Of a DNA stretch of 64,000 nt, positions 56,370 through 64,000 are shown piece after piece. The position numbers and the translations under genes are program-made. Each line of letters opens with the position of its first letter. Positions within the stretch are counted from its first letter, which is position 1. The stretch lies in contig CM033400.1 in assembly GCA_019426215.1 (NCBI GenBank), positions 14,926,568 through 14,990,567 of the forward strand, read 5' to 3'. The DNA comes from Buddleja alternifolia. Taxonomy: Eukaryota; Streptophyta; Magnoliopsida; Lamiales; Scrophulariaceae. The notes below the pieces were generated by a model, which saw only the letters and a program-made list of their open reading frames with translations, was not told the origin of the DNA and ran no database searches.

Positions 56370-58586
56370 CTAATTCTTCTTAGGTACCCATGTTGTTTTG
56401 GGTCCTTCAACGTTAGTAGGTTTGGTTTGAATCAAAACTTTCGGAACCCATATTTGCTTTGTCTTCATTACGGGAAGATTGGCCTTCTTGGGTTTCGGTT
56501 TGTGTTGTGTGTGCTTTTTAGGTGTATAGTAATATTCTCGATTATAATAGTAATCGTAATCATAGTCATAATCATAATCATCATAGTATCGATAATATGA
56601 TCTTGACTGTCTTAGATATTGACACTGGTAATTCCTTGGCGCTGGCTTGGGTTGCACTTTTGGTGCTGAATGCTTAGCGCTTGATTCACAGTGTTCATGC
56701 TTACCTTTAGCCTTTTGAGCGTTTGGATGAACCCATTTTTGTGAATCATTCGCTTTAGCCTTACCCTTGCCTGAGTCAGCTTTAACTTTCTCATTTGGCC
56801 TCTTACCGTTGTCGCTAGGTTCATTTAGCGTTTGACTTTGTGAACCTTTCTCAACAAAGAAAACACCCTTTCCCTTGTTGTTTGCCGTAACATTAGATTT
56901 ATGTGGTTGTTTACCGAATTTATTGTATCCTAAACCGATCTTTTCACCATATAGTCTAGTTACCTCAGTCACATTATCCAACTTTCTAGAAGCTTTTGAT
57001 AATGATGAGATGAGTTGCTCTGATTTGGCAAGTCTAGCGATCAGATCAGCTTCTCTCTTGACTATTATATCAAGATCGTTTTTTAATTGAATAATCTCAC
57101 TCTCAAGTGATTGGTTCTTCTTAATGCATTGTTGTTGAACTTTCAACTCTGCTTTGAGCGTTACTTTATCTCTTGTGAGTGATGAGATAATAGCGAGATC
57201 GTTTTGATATATTTTGGTGGCCTCTTGACAATCTTTATAATATTCATTAACTTTGTCAAGTAATTCATCATAAGAAAGAGGATGAGATAATTCATTGGTT
57301 ACCTCTGGTAGCGATTTGTCAGACGCTTCATCTTCTCTTGCCATGAGACAGATAAACGCTGAGTCGCTTGTAGGTTCATCATCACTGCTTTCATCTGATG
57401 GTTCCAAATCCTCTTCAGGTGCGGGAAATAGTTCAGATTTTGCTAGCAAACCTTGTTGGCGAAGGTTGCTCCTGAATTGGTTTCTATTCGCATAGTCTTG
57501 CCTTGTGGGCTTAGACACATTTGGATAAGGGCAATTTACCTGGTAGTGCCCTGGTTTCCTGCAATTATAACATAGATTAGTTTTCATTTTCTGTTCAGTG
57601 GTTAATCGCTTGGAAATGACTGGCGTTGAGAAATTCGGAGTCGGTGATTGTGGCGCTTGATATGGAACTGGTACTACTAGTTGAGGTGCTGAATACACTG
57701 GTGCTTGATACTGAGGCGCTGGAGCAGGAGGAGGGGTTTGAAATGAAGTTTGTCCAATAGGATTTCTCTTTTCATATCTTAGAAATTTCTTGAATTTCTT
57801 GACCAATAAGGCCATTTCCTTTTCTTCATTTGATTCCGTTGATTTCACTTCACTAACCGTTTTACCCTTACTTTTGGTAGTAGCGATTAAAGCTCCTGAT
57901 TCAGTTGCTGAAATCGATGTGTCACTGACTTCACCCAGTTCGAATTCAAATGTCTTTAACTCTGAAAACACATGTTCTGGAGTAAGAGTCTCCAAGGTCT
58001 GTGATACTCTCATAGAAACAGTCTTAATCAAGTATTTACTTGGAAGACTTCTGAAAATCTTATTGACCATTTCTTTGTTGGTCAACTCCTTATCTAGTGA
58101 CGCTAACTCGGTAATGAGCAAAGTAAATCTTGCATCCAATTGTTCTAGCGTCTCATTGGGCTGCATTTTGAAATGCTTGAATCTTTGCATGGCTATGGAG
58201 AGCTTATTCTCCTTCATTTGTGCCGATCCTTCACACACTATAGCCAACTTATCCCATATTTCTTTGGAAGTCTTGCATTGCTTAATCTTGTTGAACAATG
58301 CATCATTGTCTCCTAACGCTGAGTAGAGTGCACTTCGTCCAACATTATCTAAATTAGCTCTTTTTCTATCATCTGGCGTCCATTCTAACTTGTTTTTCTC
58401 GACATATCCATCTGAAGTGGCTTCATCAGCTCCGGGTGCTCGAGTTATTACTTCCATGATCTTAATGGGGCCATCTGAAATTACATCACACATTTCATTA
58501 TCGCACGAACATAAATATGCGAATGCTCTAAGTTTCCAAGAATCATAGTTTGATTCTACCAACTTAGGCATTTTGTTAAAATCCAT
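56370..58586 (-). CDS. SIRE-B gag, intact 738-residue ORF
   Basis: It starts at ATG 58586, about 100 bp after the primer site. Residues 1-220 form the copia gag/UBN2-type region (SNYDSWKLRAFAYL, KEIWDKLAIVCEG, SLPSKY). A Pro/Gln-rich linker (about 275-320) precedes a CCHC zinc knuckle at 339-352 (CYNCRKPGHYQVNC). An acidic segment (about 385-425) and a predicted coiled coil (about 440-560, KELK/LKNDLD type heptads) follow. Near the C-terminus a Tyr/Asp repeat (YDDYDYDYDYDYYY) is encoded by a GATTAT-type hexamer repeat. It ends with TAG (56370-56372). It should assemble particles and bind RNA. It is the only complete SIRE gag here. Confidence 0.92.
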   Translation of the reverse strand: MDFNKMPKLVESNYDSWKLRAFAYLCSCDNEMCDVISDGPIKIMEVITRAPGADEATSDGYVEKNKLEWTPDDRKRANLDNVGRSALYSALGDNDALFNKIKQCKTSKEIWDKLAIVCEGSAQMKENKLSIAMQRFKHFKMQPNETLEQLDARFTLLITELASLDKELTNKEMVNKIFRSLPSKYLIKTVSMRVSQTLETLTPEHVFSELKTFEFELGEVSDTSISATESGALIATTKSKGKTVSEVKSTESNEEKEMALLVKKFKKFLRYEKRNPIGQTSFQTPPPAPAPQYQAPVYSAPQLVVPVPYQAPQSPTPNFSTPVISKRLTTEQKMKTNLCYNCRKPGHYQVNCPYPNVSKPTRQDYANRNQFRSNLRQQGLLAKSELFPAPEEDLEPSDESSDDEPTSDSAFICLMAREDEASDKSLPEVTNELSHPLSYDELLDKVNEYYKDCQEATKIYQNDLAIISSLTRDKVTLKAELKVQQQCIKKNQSLESEIIQLKNDLDIIVKREADLIARLAKSEQLISSLSKASRKLDNVTEVTRLYGEKIGLGYNKFGKQPHKSNVTANNKGKGVFFVEKGSQSQTLNEPSDNGKRPNEKVKADSGKGKAKANDSQKWVHPNAQKAKGKHEHCESSAKHSAPKVQPKPAPRNYQCQYLRQSRSYYRYYDDYDYDYDYDYYYNREYYYTPKKHTQHKPKPKKANLPVMKTKQIWVPKVLIQTKPTNVEGPKTTWVPKKN

Positions 58587-58687
58587 AATGAGATGTTTTA
58601 AAGAGAAATTTTAAAGCGATTAAGTTTCAAAAGGATGGATCTGAACAAGCAGTTATGCTCCGAAACGCTTAGGTTTCTAATTCAACC

Positions 58688-58699
58688 GCTCTGATACCA
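58688..58699 (-). promoter_or_regulatory. Primer binding site of SIRE-B
   Basis: TGGTATCAGAGC in sense, two bases after the LTR; complement of initiator tRNA-Met. Confidence 0.92.
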
Positions 58700-58701
58700 C
58701 T

Positions 58702-60201
58702 TGGTGGTCCCAAGTGGCATACAAAAGGGTTTAGAAGGGGGGGTTGAATAGACCCTGAAGTCTTTTTCGACTTCAAAAATTTCGTATCACTTTTAAAGAT
58801 TTGAGCGCTTGGGTCAAGCGCTTCAGTAAAGATAACTTAGACTTAGTGATTTTAGCAATTTACCAAGGTAGGGTAATGCTTAGATCGCTTAATCAGGGTT
58901 AGCACAGCGGAAATGATTTTAGCGTTCGTTTGGTTAATTTAATTGCTTTGCAATTTTACTTGTCTTTTTCAGAATGAATGATGTAATATGAAAATAAGAC
59001 AATAAAATATAAATGACACAAGATATATAAGGTTCACTGGGTGGTGTAATCCCAGCTACGTCCTTCTTCTCCTTTTTCACTTGGAAGAATTTTACTAGGT
59101 TGATTATCAAAGAATCACACAGAATCTTCTACAAGATAGTAAAGTGATGAAGAAGATCTCGGGCTCCTTGATCATACAGACTTCAGCACCAAAGAAGATC
59201 GTCTTCTACAAGCTTCTCTCACTCAGAGATACTGCCTATAAGGGGTTTCAACTTCTTTCTCACTCAGATGAAAGGTTGAAGGTTTATCATAAGGTTTTGT
59301 TTGTTTTTTCTGGAAAGATCAAACAACTTGGAATATCTCAATAGGAGTTTTGGTTTCTTCTTTGGAATAGGTTTGAGATATTTGTGACTGTCTGGAATGT
59401 AGATAAAAAGCTTGAAAGATTTGGCTATAGAGTTTCTAAGCTTTTTCTCAGCAAGTTTTTCTTGTGTCTGTATGTAATTTTCTCTTGTAAAATATTATGT
59501 ACCATTATTTTTGGGTTTGCTGGGGATAAGGTATTTATAGGCAATTCTTGGGATCTGTCCGTTGGACACATGTGAGAGCGTGCCTTTCACGCAGAGCGTG
59601 GTAGTTACCTTTATCTGACATTCCTGAATTTCTACTGGTTTTCGATTGGACAGGAGCAGGTATATACTTTTATAGGTTTGACAGTCTAAGTCAAAGGGTG
59701 GCTTGTCCACAAGTCATAAATAGCTTATCACATTTAATGCTCTTATGAGGCATTTAATGCATTTTGAATTTAATTCCCATTGGAATTAAATGTCCGTTAA
59801 ATGATTGCATTTAAGTCCTTCATGACTTGAAGATTTATTTCAGGTGAATCTGACATCGGTCGCTTAAGTGCTTTGAGCGCTTGATTCATACATCCTGAAA
59901 TGAGGTCCTTTAGCGTTTGACGGATGCTAAGTAACAAATCTTCATCTCTGGTTGACTTCAGACGCTGATCTTCAACCGCTTCTCTAATAGACTCACCTAG
60001 AATTCTATTAGCGACTCAGTATCTAATACTTAGTCTAAAATCTACAAAGATAAAAATTACAAGCCTAAATAATATAATAATTTCAAACTTTCAAACGCTT
60101 AAACAATGATCTATGAAAACATAAACTTACATTTTATTTGGGGTCTAACATTGAATCCTATCTTGTCAATATCAAAACATCTAACATGAAATTTCCTAAC
60201 A
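58702..60201 (-). repeat. 5' LTR of SIRE-B
   Basis: 1500 bp, in sense TGTTAGGAAATTTCATG to GGGACCACCA. It aligns with the SIRE-A LTR. It has a hairpin at 59768-59777 with 59782-59791 equivalent to that of SIRE-A, and a 7-C run at 58737-58743 (C13 in SIRE-A). Confidence 0.9.
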
Positions 60202-60206
60202 ACAAA

Positions 60207-62685
60207 GATTGTCAAGGTGCCACCAGACTATATTAAGAGCACACTGATGAGATCTTAGCGATTAAAAGTGATAATGTGACACTCAAAGCCTAGTTGCTAG
60301 TTCAGCAACAGTGCATTGAGAAGAACAAATCACTTGAGGCAGAGGTCGCTCAGTTGAAAAATGATCTTGTTATGGTAGTCAAGAGAGAAGCTGAGTTGAT
60401 CGCTAAACTTGCCAAATCAGAACAACTCATCTCATCATTATCAAAAGCTTCAAGAAAGTTAGATAATGTGACTGAGGTAACCAGAATTTTTGGTGAAAAG
60501 ACCGGTTTAGGTTGTGATAAATTTGGTCATAAATCAAAAGCGTCAAAGGTTATGGCAACCAACAAAGGAAAAGGTGTAGCCTTTGTTGGCAAGAGTTTAA
60601 ACAGCAGTCAAACGCTGAACGAACTAAGAGACAATGGTAAGAGGCCAAATAAAAAGGTCAAAACTAACTCAGGCGATAAGGAGAAGACGAAAGTGAATGA
60701 TTCACAAAAGAAGGTCTATCCAAATGCTTAAAAGGCTAAAGAGAAACCTTCCACAAGTTAATCAAACGCTAAACGTCAATCGCCAAAAGTGACTCCTAAG
60801 CTAGTGCCGAGGAAATACCAGCATCAATATCCTCGGAGATCTAAATCATATTATCGATACTATGATGATTATGATTATGATTATGACTATGATTATTATT
60901 ATGATCAAGGTGTTAGAGTATATGCCCTCGAATGCCATAAAGAGGATAGATTTATAGGGCATAAACATTGTAACCAAACTATAGTTTTTCTATTAATATA
61001 AGGCAGTTGATTGTTGTTTTCTTATTGGCATTTATAAGGTGTGAATAAACAACGTAAAGTCCTTGATGACAAGGCGAACCTTATACCTCCTATGGGATAG
61101 GAGGAAAGGCACCAGAATGGTTTGACCCTTAACATCTAAAAGGGTTCGCAAGTCTAAGAAATATTGATTGGGCATCAATAGTGAACAAAGACTTGTATGA
61201 TGTAAGTTTCGACAGGGAAAGTGCCAGTCGTACACTATGGAAATGGTAGCGGGAACTTATACCGTAGACGTGTCAGTTGGACTGATATGTTCGAACACGG
61301 CTCGCATCAGTTCATCACATGGGTATTCACTCATTGACAGTCAATGATGAAACTGATAAGTAGTGATAGGTACGTGTGAACCTCTGACCTGAGAAATTGA
61401 GTTGAAGATGTACTTGTGACATCAAGTCTGTCATTAGAGTAGTTAGATTCAAATCACCTGTTGGTGGAATCGACCTCGAAGTGCGACTTGATGGGCAAGT
61501 AGCATTGTTAACTGATTTGCAATATGGAATTTATTCTCTCATAAGTGAATGGGTAAAATATCCTATGCGATCATGAATAAGTGAGGATGAAAGTCTTTGG
61601 CCAAAGCATTTAAATACCTCGACTTATTATGAGCTTAGGCATATGGTCAAGTTATATGAGTTTGACTTTAAACCATGACTCTTACTTGATTGGGATATAA
61701 GAATAAAAGGTTTATACACGTACGGTATTCACGGCGTAAAGGTTTGGAATGATCCTATTCATTCGTTCTCAATTGGGTTACGGTGTGAGCCACGAGACTG
61801 GCTAGTTGTCACTCACGCCCCTTTGGATTCCTCCCTATTGCCTTTTGAGACGAACCTAAAGAGTCGCGCTTAAAGGAAGTACAAAAGGAAAAACATGGGA
61901 AAAAGACTTGAGAGAAATTCACAGCATTGGATGCCGTAATTAATTAATTAATTATTGGATAATTTAATTAATTAATTAAATTAATGAGTTAATTAATTTC
62001 TTGGAGAAATTGAATTATAAATTAATTAGAAATTGAATTAATTGGATTATCAATTTATTTATTGGATAAATAAATTATCCGAATTAATTAGCAAGCAAGA
62101 CGAAAGCCCGAAGGCTTCCGAGCCCACTAAGGGGGGGCCAAATAGACACCCAAATAGGGCTCTTGCATGCTAGTGTTATTGTTTCATAATGATATAAATA
62201 TATCACAAGGTGAAAAATAACACAAGGCAATTTACATAACTTTCTCTCCAAGAAAAAGTCTCCCACCTCTCTCTCTCTCTCTCTCTATTCGTGTTTGACA
62301 AGGAAGAAAGGAGGAGTTTTTCGTTTTTGATTCCGGCGTGACGAATTAGATACGTTGGCAAATTCGGCGTTAGAGAAAAGGATCACGTTCAGAAATCAAC
62401 ATACGCGAGAACAGTAATTTTTCTATACACAATTAAACACGAGGATTAGAGATGATTCAGGCTTTAGGAATTAAATTTACTTTCCGCTGCGTTTTATTCA
62501 TATAATTCCCAACACAAGGATATTATTATACACCTAAAAAGCACACACAACACAAACCGAAACCCGAAAAGGCTAGTCCTCCCGTAATGAAGACAAGGCA
62601 AATATGGGTTCTAAAAGTTTTAATTCAGACTAACGATACTAATTTTGAAGGACTCAAATCAAAATGGGTATCTAAAAATAATTAG
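60207..62685 (+). pseudogene. SIRE-C gag C-terminal half, split by a solo LTR
   Basis: 60207-60910 encodes the coiled coil (QQCIEKNKSLEAEVAQLKND), Lys-rich part and start of the Tyr/Asp repeat, with in-frame stops near 60232, 60291, 60729 and 60760. After the solo LTR the frame resumes at 62520 within the YYYTPKKHTQHKP segment and ends at TAG 62683-62685. It aligns with residues from about 450 of SIRE-B gag. Confidence 0.85.
60911..62514 (+). mobile_element. Solo LTR of the Copia-1 family inserted in SIRE-C gag
   Basis: 1604 bp from TGTTAGAGTATATGCCC to TTCCCAACA with perfect 5-bp duplication CAAGG (60906-60910, 62515-62519). TATA box at 62203-62210. It has no internal region. The insertion is at the edge of the GATTAT hexamer repeat. 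Confidence 0.95.
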
Positions 62686-64000
62686 AACTGCCCTTTAAAT
62701 GCAGGTACCTATAGCCAGCACGGATACATCGATAGTGGGTCGTCAAGGCACATGACAGGCTCAAAGGATCTTTTGATCAACTATCGTGCAATCAATGGTC
62801 CTCAAGTTATATTCGTTGATAACTCCAAAGGTAAAAACAAAGGTATATGTATCATGCATAGGGGGAACGTCATGATAAGTGATGCATATTATGTTGAGGG
62901 TCTTCAGCATAATTATATTGAGCATTAGTCAATTTTATGATAAAGGCTTTGAAGTGAAATTTTCTAGTGAATTTTGCTATATTAACGATGCTAAGATTGG
63001 ATCTACTAAATTGAAAGGAAAAAGAACACACAATGTTTATTTGGTAGATTGGGGTTCAAGAATCGATAACAACGCTACATGCTTTGTTGTTAAGAGTTAA
63101 AATGAATTGGGTTGGTTATGGCATAGAAAAATGAACCACCTCAACTTTAACGCAATCTCTAAATTAATATCGCTAAAACTTTTAGAGGGATTACCTAAGG
63201 GTTCCTTTCAGAAAAATCATTTATGTGATGCATGTCAAATGGGTAAACAAGTTAAATCATCTTTTATGAAGAAACCACATCTATCTACTTCTAGAATTCT
63301 TAAACTGTTGCATTTGGATTTGTTTGGTCCTATTCAAATCATGAGTGTTAGTGGTAAAAAGTATTCGCTAGTGATAGTTGATGATTTCTCACGCTATACA
63401 TGGGTGGAATTTTTAGCGTCCAAAGATGAAACTAGTGTGAAGCTCACAACGCTAATTCATCAATTACAAACTTCAAAAGATCTAAAGGTGACAAGAATTA
63501 GAAACGATAGAGGAACTGAATTTACTAACCATATTGTTGAGAAGTTTTGTACAGATTTTGGAATACTTCATGAGTATTCTGCACCTAGAACACCTCAACA
63601 GAATGGAGTTGCTAAGCGATGAAACAGAAAGTTAAAGAAGCCTCTAGGACAATGTTAGCTGCGTCCAAGCTGCCTCAAAGGTTTTGGGCCGAATCAATCA
63701 ATACAGCTTGCTATACGCAGAACCAGTGTATGATCAACAAGCAACAAGAAAAAACTCCATATGAGTTATGGAAGGGACGTAAGTCTAATGTTTCTTATTT
63801 TCATGTATTTGGTTCAAAATATTTCATTCATAACAATGGATCTCACAACTTAAAGACGTTTGATCCTAAAGCGAAAGAGAAAATCTTTCTAGGTTATGCC
63901 AAAAATGGAAAGAGTTTCTTTATCCTAAACAAGATCAAATCGAAGGTTGAGGAATCTATTCATGTTGTGTTTGATGATGCTAACCAAGAACCAAGTAGGT
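62686..64000 (+). pseudogene. SIRE-C protease/integrase, incomplete at window edge
   Basis: The protease active site reads YIDSGSSRHMTG (about 62723-62758). The pre-integrase zinc region is intact (MNHLNF...LCDACQMGK) and the integrase core is present (HLDLFGP, IRNDRGTEF, QQNGVAKR). Breaks are a one-base insertion near 62912, a TAA near 63098 and a TGA plus one-base loss at 63620-63650. Pol continues beyond 64000. Confidence 0.88.

Larger units (their letters stand above)
55996..60201 (-). mobile_element. SIRE-B: 5' half of a SIRE-type element inserted in SIRE-C
   Basis: In sense: LTR (60201-58702), perfect primer site, intact gag, then protease and the start of pol, cut off at 55996 by R1. 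It lies inside the gag of SIRE-C in opposite orientation. ACAAA (60202-60206) should be its target duplication; the partner would be beyond the truncated end. Confidence 0.88.
60202..64000 (+). mobile_element. SIRE-C: SIRE-type element interrupted twice, runs past the window
   Basis: The 3' part of gag, then protease, integrase and the pol continuation are present on the plus strand. The 5' part is separated by SIRE-B, and gag is split again by the solo LTR 60911-62514. It is the host of both insertions and thus the oldest of the three in this stretch. Confidence 0.88.

Overview
The window is repeat-dense nuclear DNA from a flowering plant, most likely a eudicot. The evidence is the element types (SIRE and other Ty1/copia elements, a plant-type L1 LINE, a CACTA terminus), primer sites complementary to plant initiator tRNA-Met, and one plant-type peroxisomal acyl-activating enzyme gene. 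There is no bacterial gene, CRISPR array, rRNA or tRNA gene. Nearly all of the 64 kb is transposable elements, nested several layers deep. The only convincing host gene lies at 23.1-24.8 kb.

Layout. 1-9838: 3' two thirds of a SIRE-type copia element (SIRE-A) with broken pol, a separate degenerate envelope-like ORF and its 3' LTR. 9841-11671: an unassigned stretch with two ORFs and a promoter/poly(A) arrangement like that of an endogenous pararetrovirus. 11672-22699: a complete but decayed copia element (Copia-1, ATTTT target-site duplication, TSD) whose 5' LTR holds a nested solo LTR (12291-14407, TSD GAATT). 22700-26430: the host segment with the acyl-CoA ligase gene and a small CGGTT-rich MITE. 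26431-32684: a young, nearly intact minus-strand copia element (Copia-2, TSD GGTAA, LTRs differing at 5 of 704 positions). 32817-38730: a near full-length minus-strand LINE with a perfect 17-bp TSD. 39010-50082: a minus-strand copia element (Copia-3) arranged LTR-internal-LTR-partial internal, with an inserted solo-LTR-like repeat R1 (TSD AAGGG). 50083-51721: CACTA terminus with subterminal palindromes, microsatellites and a tandem repeat. 51727-55440: 5' LTR, primer site and leader of a fourth copia element (Copia-4). 55440-55995: second R1 piece. 55996-60201: minus-strand SIRE-B with an intact gag. 60202-64000: SIRE-C, split by SIRE-B and by a solo LTR of the Copia-1 family (60911-62514, TSD CAAGG).

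Most interesting signal. The untranslated leaders of Copia-1, Copia-3 and Copia-4 each carry an ordered set of five stem-loops. Within an element, the last stem-loops repeat the same loop sequence (three copies in Copia-1 and Copia-3, four in Copia-4) while their stems differ but still pair. Between Copia-1 and Copia-3 the hairpins are collinear, and stem substitutions are often matched on the other arm. This looks like selected RNA structure, for example for packaging, dimerisation or translation, that coding annotation misses. A hairpin in the SIRE LTR shows two similar compensated base-pair changes.

The elements do not form a pathway with the host gene. The functional links are within elements (gag, protease, integrase, RT, RNase H) and in position: an LTR ends about 300 bp upstream of the host gene's TATA box.
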